Shown in pieces: positions 46,221 to 57,770 of a stretch of 64,000 nt of DNA. The notes under the pieces were generated by a model. It was not told the DNA's origin, made no database searches, and worked only from the letters and a program-made list of their open reading frames with translations. This DNA comes from Endocalyx cinctus. Lineage: Eukaryota; Ascomycota; Sordariomycetes; Amphisphaeriales; Apiosporaceae. The position numbers and the translations under genes were made by a program. Position 1 is the first letter of the stretch. Each line of letters begins with the position of its first letter. The DNA lies in contig BCKC01000009.1 of assembly GCA_001600455.1 (NCBI GenBank), forward strand, positions 1-64,000, in the 5' to 3' direction.

Positions 46221-47492
46221 TTATGTGAATCAGAAAAGTTTTGTAAAAAGAATGATAAGTTTGAACAGTGATTACTGAGTCACGATCAGATTAGCAGCTG
46301 GATTAATAGAGGTTTTTTATATTTGGGGTGGAAGGATTAGAATAGGAAAGGATTTTCTAGTAATGAGCTTAACAGAATAATATATGCATAACCGAATCCA
46401 AATTGATCCTTTGTGACCAACATGAAGGATTTATCATTGGAACTTCATTATCTTTTAATATTTGCTTGGCACAAGGGGTGTGCATTCACTCAGTTACGTA
46501 TAATCCCGTACGAAACAAATGCTTATCTTAAACAAACTGAGCCGTCGTAGTCGAATAGTCTAGATAGAGTGAGTGTTATATAAGTCAAAATGTGGGTAAA
46601 TACTAACTATCAAGTGTTATAGCCTATTATGAAGCAAAACCGATTCGTTTTTACTAATGACTGTAGAGATGCGCGATGATATTTGATCTTGTTGTTTAAA
46701 CTTTATTCTATGTAATTACACTAAATGCCGGACCGTCCCCCCCCCCCAAAATTATTAGAAGTGACGCCACAGCAAAACGTTTTAAGCCACGACGGTATGT
46801 TTAACAGTATCTAGACTACAAAAATGGTTTATACGTTTGAACTATATTCTTGATTCTTATAAGTATCTCATCCTGCCTGAGTAACCGCCAGGGCTCCCAT
46901 ATGGAAAGTTGCGACTCGTCTGCTCACGGAGCTACTAATTTCTCCAAGTCTCAGAAAGTGAATATGGATTGAGTCAGGCATATGATCAGATAATCCAGCT
47001 GCACCATAGCACATCTCTGGGGTGGGTAAATATCTTAAGAACGTGTCATAAGTTCTAATAATACCGAAAGGAGTGCCATTCACGTTTTGGAGATAATGAG
47101 CACCGAGGAGAAGTGCATATACCGATTGAGGGGCATTCTCAGCACGCTCTATAAATCTCCTTGTTGTCTAGTAAGTATTTCCGGACAGCGTAAAAAATCC
47201 TGCGACTGAGGCTACAATACTTAGCAGATCTGTCGTAACTACATCTTCTAGACTTCAAGATTTAGGATGATCAAAAATTGATAAAGCTTGCTTGAATTGG
47301 GATGGAAGATTGCACGAAGCGGGAAGGGATGTCATTCACTAAACATTAAGCGTGATGAATACAGCTGGAAGATGTGACAGTGCCGATCCGGCGTTGAAGC
47401 CTACTTGGTTTTTCTAACGTAGAAATAATATGCCAGGCTCTCTAAATCATTTTTGACCGGTCTTGAAGAATTATCCTTAGTACTGTCTATAT
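46221..47492. other. Intergenic region
   Basis: No gene supported. An 11-base C run lies at 46737-46747. The short open frame at 46868-47083 is unrecognised. Confidence 0.45.
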
Positions 47493-49916
47493 TTATGTAT
47501 TTCCAGCTGGACGGTGGCGAGACCAGCTCCTTCGATCGCGAGAGTATCGTCGACGATGCTCGTCTTCTCGGACTACATAAGACCAACCATCCCCGTTTCT
47601 CGTTCGCCGTCTGGACTCCCGGGAACTAGGCCTACTAGCACTTATATTATGCGGCCTTGAGTTTTGCCTCGACGTGTAGTGAACATCTCCCATCCAGGAC
47701 CCGTCGAGTGTGCCTCGCCTAGATGGCAGTCTCCTTCCTCGGAGACTATCATCAGTATCGAAACTCATATTCCGCGACGGCCTAGCCCGGCGGACAGTAT
47801 ATAAGTAGTTTTCGGATGGGCGATAGCGCTCTCGTGGCGATCGCGTTCTTCTCCGGGTAGACACCACACCGTGGTGTCGCGACGGAGTAATCGGGTCCTC
47901 GTCCGATCTGTAGTATTCCTCGGGACTTGCGTACTCTTCTAGGTCGGTCCCCGCCGACGTCTCCTCTACAATGTGCCGGGCCCAGTCGGTGTTAGCCCAG
48001 GCCGGACGCGGCGGGTTGGGGAAGGTAGCTGCCCTAGGGATGTCGGCACCCTTGCGAACTGGTTGTGGCTCGGCACCGTCGTCGCCGCCACGCCCAGCCC
48101 CTGTCTGTAATGGGCTGGTATACGGAGACTCGCCGTTTTGGACTTCTGCGACTCTCTCCAGATTACTACCACTTCTTGCTTCCGCGGCGGACTCGGAAGG
48201 GGTGGTCTTTTCTGTTTCTTTCTCGAGGACGATAGGGTTGCGTAGGGTCTCGCGCTGCCGCGTTTGTTTTCGAGTAGCTTCTGGTTCCTCAAAAACTACT
48301 CGTCTCTCCTGTTTTTCATCGTGCGTAGGAGATGAAGCTTTCCGTCTTTCCGCTGCTTCACCACGCTTGATCGAGGTCTCTGTAATATCTGGGGGGCTCG
48401 ACATATCCTCGTGAATGCCGTCTTCGTCGTCTTCGTTAACCTCGACCTCATCTTCCGCGTCGTATTGTGGCGTCCACTCGAGAAGAAGTTGCTCCACGGC
48501 TTCGTGTCGAGTCCTCTCGGCCCGTCGTGATAACCAAGGATCGTATGGTTCTCCGTCAAACTCTGCCGGGTATCTAGCCCTCTCCCTTTCCCGCAGTTCC
48601 GCGTCGGTGAAATAACGCAGTAATCGCGGCGTTCGGCGAATTCCTCCGACGCTTCCGGCTCGTGGTCTTGATGCGGACGAGTGGTTGCGTGGTGCGAGAA
48701 CCTGCATTTCGGTTCCGGGATACTCTTCGCGATCATCCCAAGTCATTTCACGCTCTCGGCTTTCTAGGCGATCTCGATCGCGATCCCGCTTCTGCGTCAC
48801 AATTACTTTTTCGATGTACCTAGGTTTATTTCTGCGCTCGCTTTCGATGCTGTCTTGGCTATCTTCCCGACGACTATATCTTGAGCGATAGTCAACGCTA
48901 TCTCGATGACGGTTGACACGCGGCCTTAGTGATTGCGCGTCTGTCTCGTCCTGAATAGGGGACTCTGACTGGTCACTTGAGTACGAATCGTCGTTTTTGT
49001 TATATATTCTGTTCTTGATGATTATGGGAGGGGGCCTGTATGAAGGCGAACCAAAGGCTCCGCGTGATGAAGGAAGGGGGATTGGAGGGCGACTGGAGAT
49101 GTCGCGGTTCGAACGGCGGATGGCGATGTCATCTTTGCTGCTGGACCGTCTCGTCTCGGTCGGTCGAGGGGTGATGTCGGATCGGCTCGACCTTCGTTTC
49201 TCGTCGTGCGCCTTCGGCGGTGGCGCTCTGCACACATAGACGAGAATAGCACTCGCATAATTCGATCGTAGGAACCTCTTCGTCAGTATAATCTCAATTT
49301 GTCGGAGTTCCCAACGCGTCTCAAGATCGGTAGCCTTCGTGTTCGCTTGCTGCAGGGTCTTTATGATTTGATTTTGCTGACTGTCGGTAAGAGTTGCTAG
49401 TTTTTGGAATATGGTTTTGGATCCCCTGTCCAGTATACCTAGTCGGCGCCTGATCTCCGGCAGGGTGATAGTTTCTTCGGACAACATGCATCGATCCCAG
49501 TGATCGGGTGAGATTTGGGTCTGGTCGATGGCCTGATATGGCCGAATGGACCATATTCTGTATTCCATCGACCCGTCCCTCATCTCCGTCGCGGGAATTA
49601 GAGAAGCTATGATGTCCTGGGCTCCATAGGGCTCGAAAACAGTTTGGTCGTCGACGTTCCTCGGCTGTTGGCTAGATCTAGCTATAGATGCAAAGTGTTT
49701 CTTTAGTACCTGGCGCCCATTTTCGTCATCAAGACCTGGTCTCAGGTATGTATTCAATGAACCTAGAAGACGGCTATCCCCGTGTGGAAAATTTTCACCG
49801 GGTTGCTCAAGTCTCTGAATTTTATTCTCTGCCGTGCTTGAAAATGAGCGTGCTACGGGCTGAAATGATACACGCTGTGGGGGATGAGATGCCGGGCCTT
49901 CGACAAAAGCAATCAT
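47493..49916 (-). CDS. Arg/Ser-rich low-complexity protein of unknown function
   Basis: A single open frame of 807 residues from ATG 49916. The N-terminal 200 residues look folded (EPYGAQDIIASLIPATE, EETITLPEIRRRLGILDR, FLRSNYASAILVYVC). From about residue 215 onward the protein is charged and disordered, rich in Arg, Ser, Glu and Pro, with many SRR/RSRD/RER runs. The folded part resembles the C-terminal segment of fungal proteins that begin with the PF17111-type N domain, encoded directly upstream at 50130-51711. The two frames may be one gene joined by an intron or two adjacent genes. No signal peptide or membrane segment. Function unknown. Confidence 0.65.
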   Translation of the reverse strand: MIAFVEGPASHPPQRVSFQPVARSFSSTAENKIQRLEQPGENFPHGDSRLLGSLNTYLRPGLDDENGRQVLKKHFASIARSSQQPRNVDDQTVFEPYGAQDIIASLIPATEMRDGSMEYRIWSIRPYQAIDQTQISPDHWDRCMLSEETITLPEIRRRLGILDRGSKTIFQKLATLTDSQQNQIIKTLQQANTKATDLETRWELRQIEIILTKRFLRSNYASAILVYVCRAPPPKAHDEKRRSSRSDITPRPTETRRSSSKDDIAIRRSNRDISSRPPIPLPSSRGAFGSPSYRPPPIIIKNRIYNKNDDSYSSDQSESPIQDETDAQSLRPRVNRHRDSVDYRSRYSRREDSQDSIESERRNKPRYIEKVIVTQKRDRDRDRLESREREMTWDDREEYPGTEMQVLAPRNHSSASRPRAGSVGGIRRTPRLLRYFTDAELRERERARYPAEFDGEPYDPWLSRRAERTRHEAVEQLLLEWTPQYDAEDEVEVNEDDEDGIHEDMSSPPDITETSIKRGEAAERRKASSPTHDEKQERRVVFEEPEATRKQTRQRETLRNPIVLEKETEKTTPSESAAEARSGSNLERVAEVQNGESPYTSPLQTGAGRGGDDGAEPQPVRKGADIPRAATFPNPPRPAWANTDWARHIVEETSAGTDLEEYASPEEYYRSDEDPITPSRHHGVVSTRRRTRSPRERYRPSENYLYTVRRARPSRNMSFDTDDSLRGRRLPSRRGTLDGSWMGDVHYTSRQNSRPHNISASRPSSRESRRRTRNGDGWSYVVREDEHRRRYSRDRRSWSRHRPAGNT

Positions 49917-50129
49917 GACTCTAGGAGGGTTCTGCCAGAACCTGATACTTGACCTTTTTACAACTTCGAGATGAGCAAGCGCTCGGGCCTGGCCTCCAGT
50001 TTCGTGTCGCAGTATACTAGTACAGAGAATGCTCTAGGTTAGTAATTTCTCCCTTGTTTAAGAGAATAGCCATAAAATTTAGAAAGTTCCTTTATACTCT
50101 AGAACCAAGACATTAGTTCGATAGAATCC

Positions 50130-51711
50130 TTAAAAGTCAGAGGCGCAGGATGTCTTCACGTACCACTCATGCAATATTTGAACCTGGCCAGGGCTCAGAA
50201 ATGCTAGTTTCTGGGTTAATTCTTTCCCGGGGTGTCCAAAATGGTAGCGTCCTCGAAGTTTACTTTTCAGCATGTGCTCGAGAACAACTGGTAGCTGGTA
50301 CGCGCCATCGTGTTGTATCACATACGGTATAATCTGGGTCTCTTGTTGATTTGAGTTTTTCCTTGTGGCATCTAAAGCTCCCTGGGTACCTTTGGTCCTC
50401 AAATCTGGGAGTCCCTTGCCATTTTCCGTCTGGTCCAGAGGTAGGGTTGCCGTGTGAGAAGTTTGACCTTGATATGAGCTGTTAGTAAACATTTACGATC
50501 TCACGAAACTATTACAGTATTGATTAGATGAAATCTTTTGCACGTACTATCGTTTATAGCTCTCTTAGTTCCGGCTCCAGAGTTTAAGATATCCATTAGA
50601 GGCAGCGCAGCTTTACTTAGAAATCCATGTGCTGATTGCAAACGCTAGTAACTCGTCAGCTCAAACCTATTAGGGACGTTCTAGAAATTCATCATATAAT
50701 TTACCGATTTATCTCGACTCTCTCCGTTAGCACTAGGTCTATCCGCTTGCACTGGTGCCTCCGAGAAAGAATCCCTGGAACCTGTGGAGCTGATGCCGAC
50801 GTGATTAGAGACTAGATTGCTTCCGTTTTGATCTACAGAACTTTTAGGCGCTTCCTTCTTCTGTATAACGTCGTTGGGCCGAGTGTTGCCTGGCGCCGCT
50901 TGTGACGATGTTCGTTGTCGGTCCCTTTGACTGGGCGTAGATGAAGTATCACGCCCCTTGCTTAGACGATTCCAACCTTGCAACTGCGCCTCAACTGCAA
51001 TGGCGCGCAGTTCCTCGGGGCTCGCGACTTGGTTGATGATCGTATAGGTCTCGAGCTTCAATCTTGTTCCTTCCTGGATCGATTTTCTTATTCAAAGTCA
51101 GTCAGCTACTACTGTCCGAGAGAACCTGCGACGTACGACTTGGATCGTTGGTGGCCAAGAGACACGATTTGAAGTAGCAATACCAAATCAACCTTATAGC
51201 CTTTGAGTTTTCCACAGTATCTGTCTAGTTTGGATTCTTTAGAGGGCCACCAAAGCTTTTCCCACGACCCGATATGATGCGACGTGAGCTTCGTTTCGAT
51301 GGGGATTTGCGAGCCGGACGTATAATGGATAAGGCTTTTATTGAATTCTTGCAGTTTTCTGACAAGACTTTCCTCTATTCCGGGCTCCGCGCTGTCCAGA
51401 ATGACGGCCTCAATCCGCCAAAAAATTACCAGGCATCGATCGGCGGTATCCTTGACCTTAACGAGCGAAGTTTCCGTAAAGAGATGAAGAGGCTTCCCAC
51501 TTCGAATGTGGACCAGTTCTTGTCCCAAGAAGCTGTAGATCTGCTGCAGTGTCGACGTAGTCGCATAAATTTCCTCCACGATATCCTGGAGGCTTTCACG
51601 CGAAGACCGGACACGGGAAACGTACTTTCCAAGAATTTGGGCTAATTGAATTCCGAACCCAGCGATACCGACTACCGAACCGGCTGCTCCAAGTACGGTA
51701 ATGGGATCCAT
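50130..51711 (-). CDS. Fungal N-terminal (PF17111-like) domain protein
   Basis: ATG at 51711 starts MDPITVLGAAGSVVGIAGFGIQLAQ, the usual start of fungal proteins with this helical N-terminal domain, also present in some NLR-like and azaphilone-cluster proteins. It continues SRESLQDIVEEIYATTSTLQQI and KVKDTADRCLVIFWRIEAVIL, then LERY-type segment LDRYCGKLKGYKVDLVLLLQIVSLG. Further exons (51061-50681 and 50492-50130) are Ser/Gln-rich, with SPGQVQILHEW near the end. A GTACGT donor follows LHEW, so it may splice on to the ORF at 49916. Exon borders between 51109 and 50493 are approximate. Role unknown; regulatory or nonself-recognition adaptor is only a guess. Confidence 0.6.
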
Positions 51712-52743
51712 TCAAGGGGGCGTGTCGTGAAAATCAATTCATGACTTCTACCAACAACATCAGCTTCTGAAAAAGACGCGATGTCTAGAAGAAATAGTTG
51801 AAAAGGTATTAACGCAAAAAGGGTATCATCTCACTTTATGTGGAAATATTTACAGCAGGCTTGCTTACATGGTATAAGCTCAGCTCCTACGCTTATCGGC
51901 AGGCGACTGGAAGCAGCAGTTGGGGGCCGCGAATAATGATTCGATCGCTTACTTGATGGCTGCGGAGCTGACGATACATCAGGCATAGCCAATGATTTAC
52001 CACGGATCTGATCAATAAGTCTAACGTAATTCATCTTCTAAGACATAAAACTTTTTTCTCAGCTCGGCGTTAACACTTTTTATTTATTATTCTTGAACAT
52101 GGCTATTTATGAAGAATTAATATCTAGCTGTAATATGAAACCCAGAGATAATCAAGTTTTTATACAGAGTAAATATGGAAGCTTTACCTGGATCTGTACC
52201 TATTTAAATCCCCCGTGGGTTCCTCTAACCACATTTAGTAGGGCTTTACATTACCCTCCAAACCTTGTCAAAACTTCATCCAATACTATTGGAAAGCATT
52301 CTTTTCTCAAATATCGCCGAGTGACCGTTGCAGCGCTTAGACACAATATTATATCCATCAGAGTGCGATAATTAATGCCAAGGTAGTGAAGTAGTTAATA
52401 TAACAAGTTATAAGAACAGCATGAATCAATACAACACAATATCCAACGATTGGTCACCACAATCTTGTGGGTTATTTCCCTTCGCATATGATCAAGAATC
52501 AATCACATGTATTGCTGGCCTGATGGCCACTGTTTCAAGCCAAACTTGGCTCCCCTATTTATCATGTGGCACATTTCAGAACAACGTCGCCTACTCGCAT
52601 GGCTATTAGTGAAGTCCTAATATTATTTTCATAAATACCTATATAATCAGCAACCGAGGAGAAAAAAAAAAAAAAAGCTCAATACTCAATACTCTATTAT
52701 AGCAGGAACATCAAATAACACGTCTTCTAAATGCTAGCAAGTC
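51712..52743. other. Intergenic region
   Basis: Contains an A tract near 52662-52675 and short open frames. The minus-strand frame at 51831-52034 (MNYVRLIDQIRGKSLAMPDVSS) ends at a possible GTAAGC donor and could be an exon of an unmodelled small gene, but no partner exon was found. Confidence 0.4.
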
Positions 52744-53719
52744 ATGTTTCAATTAATCTTCTCGCACCTGCTGCCGATGTTAACTGCATCTTTCCACCAG
52801 CAATCAGAATGCGTTTACGAGGGCTTAGACAACACGCATGCTGCAGATTATCCCGGCTACGTTACTTATAACGTGAATGGAACCATGATGGTGGTTCCTA
52901 TACCGATGCAGACGGCAAGGACAGTCATACCACCGGAGTACTCGATCCTAGAGGGGGCCTACCGGGAGCTTGTGCCTTCGTTTCCGCAGGGTTTCTATCC
53001 CATGCTGGCCTACGGTGTCCAGTTCCATGATTTTCAGCTTATTCCAGGCGTAAATGCTCTGCCGGACTTCTCTGTATAACTTTCCAAATCTTCTCAGCTC
53101 TTCGATTTCTCCTTGTATCGGAACGTAATTTTTAAGGGCAGAAAAGTGTTCAAAGAATGCAGTCTAATCGCATGCACAACTACAGGAAGCCGATTTTCAG
53201 TTCCCGTTTATCGATTTATTGGGCGACAATGCCACCTCGTTCGTCTATCTGCCCTCACTCGTTCTGACGGCGACGAACGTGCTTGCCCTTACCCTTACCA
53301 CGCAGTACGGTATTGACGTGAACGCGGGGTACTTCTCCCCCGAATGTAACGCGTACGCGGCGCTTCCCGACGGCAGTTCCCAGCTCAGCGTGGCCGACGT
53401 GGCCGACGACCCAGGTCGAAATTTGACCATCATCGCTAGGCCGTTGGAGGAACCGAGTGAGATGCCATACGATATTGCCTTCTTGAAGAATGTGACGAAT
53501 CAAATGCTCTTTGCGCAGCCTAGCAACTGCGACTATTTCGCGACACTGTTCAACACAACGCTCTCGGACCCGCCGAATGAGCCGCTGCCGGTAAAAGGCC
53601 AGATTTATTCACACATGGACCCGTTCAATAAGCCGATGGCTTGGGAGGAGGGCATTTTTGGGTGGAGGTATAGCGCTGGACGAGCGGAGAGCCCCGTTCC
53701 AGTTCAATGTGCGCCTTAG
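52744..53719 (+). CDS. Secreted protein, acetoacetate-decarboxylase-like fold suspected
   Basis: Two exons (52744-53073, 53201-53719) give 282 residues; phases agree and the sum is a multiple of three. A signal peptide (MFQLIFSHLLPMLTASF) is followed by YVTYNVNGTMMVVPIPMQTARTVIPPEYSIL. Then come YPMLAYGVQFHDFQL and a second exon of beta-rich sequence with several N-glycosylation sites. The PIPMxxARxVIPPEY block resembles the substrate-cavity entry of the acetoacetate decarboxylase superfamily, which is found in secreted fungal proteins of unknown activity. The catalytic Lys cannot be placed by eye. Intron 53074-53200 has GTATAA and TTTTCAG borders. Confidence 0.55.
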
Positions 53720-55010
53720 GGGCAGAGAACGTAGGCCTATAGGCCTCACCGAGAGGAATATGGGCTGTGTTTTTTGAATGCCCATTCTGACACTTTTAAT
53801 TAACAATTCAATAAAGGAAGTCATCATAAGAACATCTAGGTCACATAGATCATAAAATACTTGATTAAACTATATATATATGAATGAATTGGAATATAGC
53901 TTATGTAGCTGCTACTAAGTGTTAGAGCTATCAATTCGCATGGGCCGCGACATACGTATAGGCTGATAGGGTGGTGAAGTTGCAGTAACATTAGTGGACG
54001 TATACCCTGTACACTATTCACAACAAAGCTTGGCGCAATCTTTTAACAAAAGACCCTCTTCAACAAGCTGCAAAGCAAAATATTAATTGTAAACAAAATA
54101 AAAACAGCCTTTTAATGAATTAATGTCTCGGCAGCAGAACGAAGAAAGACGACGAGAAACACACTTAGCACTATTAGGAATCGAGGCTAATACTTGTTAT
54201 CAATCGGCATTCGATACTGCCCAGCTAACGGAGCCCGGGCGTCTAGAGCGCTAACTAAGCCGACCGGGACTAGAAAGTTCTAAAGGACGGAAGAGCGCGG
54301 CGATAAGTCAGTGTGCATTGGATACTCGTGTCTTATTATTGATTCTAAATTAGCCCCTTTTTTGGAAATATGATTGGTAACAAACCTTCTGTAGTTTTCT
54401 TAGCCTCATTGCGTGATAACTAACCTATCATAATCTTCAGTCGGAATATCTTGTGCTTAGTACGAAGATCAAAAAAAGAAAGAAAAAAAGGTCGTAAATC
54501 ATGCATGCTTCATGACATATTGATAACTGATTAAGCTTACCTACTTTTACTAAGGCTACCCGGAGAGTGACCGCCAGGACGTAGCTAAATATCTGCTATG
54601 TACGGAGTATGTGACAAATGCCACTGACAAGCGTAGACGGTGACAAGGGTCATAGGTGGTTTTATACAGGCAGACAGGATAATGCAAGGTGAATCAGATA
54701 AATGTACAAAATGATTTCAATTTTCTTCTAATTAACTGACCGTTCATTAATTTTTGGTTAGTTGACATAAATCCGAATAATCACCGGCTTCTAAAAACTA
54801 TCAAAAAGTCATAGCCATGACGTATAACTATCCCCCTTGTTAAACATATTATCTGTCGTATTTCATTATTATTATTACTGTTATTTTTATTATTATCATT
54901 TAATGAGTTTTGTAAAAGATGAAAAAGTATTTTCGTCTCTCTTATGAAATAACCTTCGTGTACTGCGGGCCTCTCTCTTCGTGGCACGATACACCTAGGT
55001 AAAGCCCTTT
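53720..55010. other. Intergenic region
   Basis: AT-rich sequence with ATTATTATTA-like runs (54866-54898). No gene remnant seen in 1.3 kb. Confidence 0.5.
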
Positions 55011-57014
55011 TTATTTTCTTGTTGCCCATTTTTGCAAGTGTGTCACCAAGTCCTCGTCGTATACCTTCTTCAATATGTCTGAATCTGCTTCCAAAGAGTC
55101 CTCTTCTGTACGGAACCGAAGAGAAAATCCGGCTGCATCGTTATTTCTCAACGGTCCTCGCCATAAGCTTGGTCGCGTCCAGTTAGGGTCAGATTCCGGC
55201 ATGCCAAAAATCACTCTGGGGGCGGGATATATCGTGAGGATGCGAGTAGTCGCCATTACGTGAGCAGCTGACGTATGAATTCCTCCAGATGACCTCGCGG
55301 ATGCTGCGCTAAGGCGGGAGATCGACTGATATGCTTTAGTATAGATACGGCTTTCATCCACGTCGTCTACCGCAAGGAGCAAGACTCGTGCAGGAGAAGT
55401 GGAGTTTGATTTGGGGAAAGATCGTTCTTGGTCAAAACAAGTTGGATTTGGTACACTCAAGTCCGAGGTAGCGGTTTTACGGCTGCCGGTTCGCCCGATG
55501 CTGAAATGTTCGTCGGTTTTAGAGTTTGTGAGTATAGCTGAGCGGGCGCGAAAGACCGGTTTTACAACCTCGTACATGTAGCTGAGAGTGCTTAATTGAC
55601 GCCACGAGCTCGGATCTTGCTCGTCCTTCTCGACTAATCTCATAAATTCGCCCCAGAACTCTTTGCTGTCCCCAACCGCGGACGCCAATATCTGTTGGAG
55701 CCAGTCATGCGAAGCCGGAGAAACTCCGAGCTTGAAAGCACAAAAGATCATTTCGTCCGCTGCTTTAAGTCCGCAGGACAGAACGGCATCTATGCTATCA
55801 GCCGGGACTCCCCGCTGGTACGATCCGTGTTTGATTGCTTTGGTAAATGCGTCGAAAAGCAGATTTCGGCGGTTTCTAATGGCCGCGATCCATTCCAAGA
55901 CGTCTTTTGAGGAGCATTTCCCGTTCAAATATGCGTTCAGGGCATCCTTGTAGTACTGCACAGATGGAATATCGATGTTAATGCGCAAGTTGAGATGCTC
56001 GTTAGCCTTGCGGCCATGGCAATACAGAGCGGCAGTATTTGCTATCGTCGTAGATAGACGAACAATCATCTCCTTCTCACTTAATGATATGGGCAATTGC
56101 GCAAGTCGATCAGGTTGTATCGTCTCTCTCTCTGTACACAAGCCCAAGTCCTGTTCGGAGAAAAGGCACATGCCGGTACACATCTCGACAACGTCAAATG
56201 ATTCGAAAGTCCAGAGGTCATTGGATAGGGACATTGGGCCTGTTCGCTGAAGACCAGGTTGCCGAATCATGAGGAGGTCTCGGTACGTGCTACAATTTGC
56301 TGGTTTAGTAAAGTTGTTGACTTTGGTGTGTGGTAGCGAGAATGTGACGGCATGGTATTGAGGAGAGCGGAAAGTCGATCCGGAGCTGTTATCTCGGCTC
56401 AATATGAATGCAGCGTGCCCCGTTAAAAGAGCTGGAGTGTTGGAAGACGTTTCTGTGGGTCGTTTCTTTTTATTGGTCTGAGATTGAAAACGTGGGAATT
56501 TGCCGGACAGAAAGGTTGCTGCATCATACGTCGCCAGATAGCTAGATGCAAGTGATTTCGCGAAGGATTTGCTCTTCGAGTTTGAATTATTCTGGTCTTT
56601 TTTATTCTCTGTGTTACCCGACATAAATAAACTTTGTGGTAGTTCTTCAAACATTGTGACGGCATCACTGCTTGGTTCTTCATCCCCGGGCCATTCGAGT
56701 TGATGGTACTTTACGATAGTCTCTTTCGAACTGCCACTTGGGACTAGTGTAGCGATCTTGAAAGATTCTCTAGGAGATGTTATTAGTAGTCCCATGATGA
56801 AACTGGCACGAAGAAAAGTTTTCCAGTCGACAAGCTTGTTGTAAAGCAATTCTATAAAGAAAGAACGAATGAGGTGAGGTGATGGCGGTCGACAGGATTC
56901 GAAACACTTTGGTATCTTCTGCTGTAACTGTGGTGGTTTTATTGGTTTTATTGTTGTTCCAACACATCCGAGCCGCGAGGGTTTTAATATAACTCTATTA
57001 TCTATTGCGTTCAA
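55011..57014 (-). CDS. Unrecognised 667-aa protein divergent from a P450
   Basis: An uninterrupted 667-codon frame. The first Met is at 57014, but the Met at 56795 (MGLLITSPRESFKIATL) is also plausible because the sequence before it looks less conserved. No signal peptide, membrane segment or familiar enzyme motif. Visible blocks are LLTGHAAFILSRDNSS, YHAVTFSLPHTKV, YRDLLMIRQPG, ENTAALYCHGRKAN-like NTAALYCHGRKANEHLNLRI, SSKDVLEWIAAIRNRRNLLFDAF and TRILTIYPAPRVIFGMPESDP. A Ser/Asn/Lys-rich insert lies at about residues 135-155. It shares a roughly 760-bp promoter region with the P450 at 57771, and an MFS transporter and Zn2Cys6 regulator follow. It may be an unlisted core enzyme; function not assigned. 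Confidence 0.75.
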   Translation of the reverse strand: MNAIDNRVILKPSRLGCVGTTIKPIKPPQLQQKIPKCFESCRPPSPHLIRSFFIELLYNKLVDWKTFLRASFIMGLLITSPRESFKIATLVPSGSSKETIVKYHQLEWPGDEEPSSDAVTMFEELPQSLFMSGNTENKKDQNNSNSKSKSFAKSLASSYLATYDAATFLSGKFPRFQSQTNKKKRPTETSSNTPALLTGHAAFILSRDNSSGSTFRSPQYHAVTFSLPHTKVNNFTKPANCSTYRDLLMIRQPGLQRTGPMSLSNDLWTFESFDVVEMCTGMCLFSEQDLGLCTERETIQPDRLAQLPISLSEKEMIVRLSTTIANTAALYCHGRKANEHLNLRINIDIPSVQYYKDALNAYLNGKCSSKDVLEWIAAIRNRRNLLFDAFTKAIKHGSYQRGVPADSIDAVLSCGLKAADEMIFCAFKLGVSPASHDWLQQILASAVGDSKEFWGEFMRLVEKDEQDPSSWRQLSTLSYMYEVVKPVFRARSAILTNSKTDEHFSIGRTGSRKTATSDLSVPNPTCFDQERSFPKSNSTSPARVLLLAVDDVDESRIYTKAYQSISRLSAASARSSGGIHTSAAHVMATTRILTIYPAPRVIFGMPESDPNWTRPSLWRGPLRNNDAAGFSLRFRTEEDSLEADSDILKKVYDEDLVTHLQKWATRK

Positions 57015-57770
57015 TGTATCTAAATTACATGATCCGAGAAGCTTCAGCTGAATGATTTAATTTCATGGTTAGTTGAGAAGCGGTCTGCTACGGACATTGT
57101 CTAATAACTAAAATATCCTCATGTTTAGCTCTGGAGTTCAGCTGTTCTAAGTTACACGCCACGAGATGACCCTGTGACCCTGTAGCAGGAGTAATTTGAT
57201 GTAGTCTTCATGTGCGACTTTACTCTTGCTTTGATCTAAATTTACACAACGAAGTATAATACTGTATTAAATAGTAGATATGTTGTATATTCTCGTTAGA
57301 TTTTTCTTTCTTAGTAATAAATAGTTGGACTGCCCAGACACGCCACTAGTATAAACGATTTTAAAATATCCAGCCCGGATTATGTGGCGGTGTAAGGTAA
57401 TAGATTATGTACTATGTATATAGTATTAGTTACCTAGTTACCTATATAATCGGTCATTTCGACGGGTATGTGTCTCGAATCAGTCGCGTTTATTTTGGGT
57501 TAGTAAATTCTATGTATTCATGATCTTTCAACGTTCTAGAACATGGTCCAAACTAATTTCCGAGTCTAGGCATTCTTAGCGGTCGTTCAAACAAGCTTCG
57601 ACCCTATTGCTCCAGAAATAAGGGGTAACTGACCAGATCGGTCTACTATGACCGAAATCAAGAGTCTATATCAATGTGCTGAAGAATGTATAAGAGACAA
57701 GAGAGGGTGGGGGGAACAACATGATACCACAGATACGAGACAAGTCCATAGCCAAAAGATTGACTTCATC
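57015..57770. promoter_or_regulatory. Shared divergent promoter region between the 667-aa protein and the P450
   Basis: A 756-bp spacer between divergently transcribed genes. Palindromic TA-rich words (for example TACTATGTATATAGTATTAGTTACCTAGTTACC at about 57410) occur. No consensus factor site can be claimed by eye. Confidence 0.45.
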
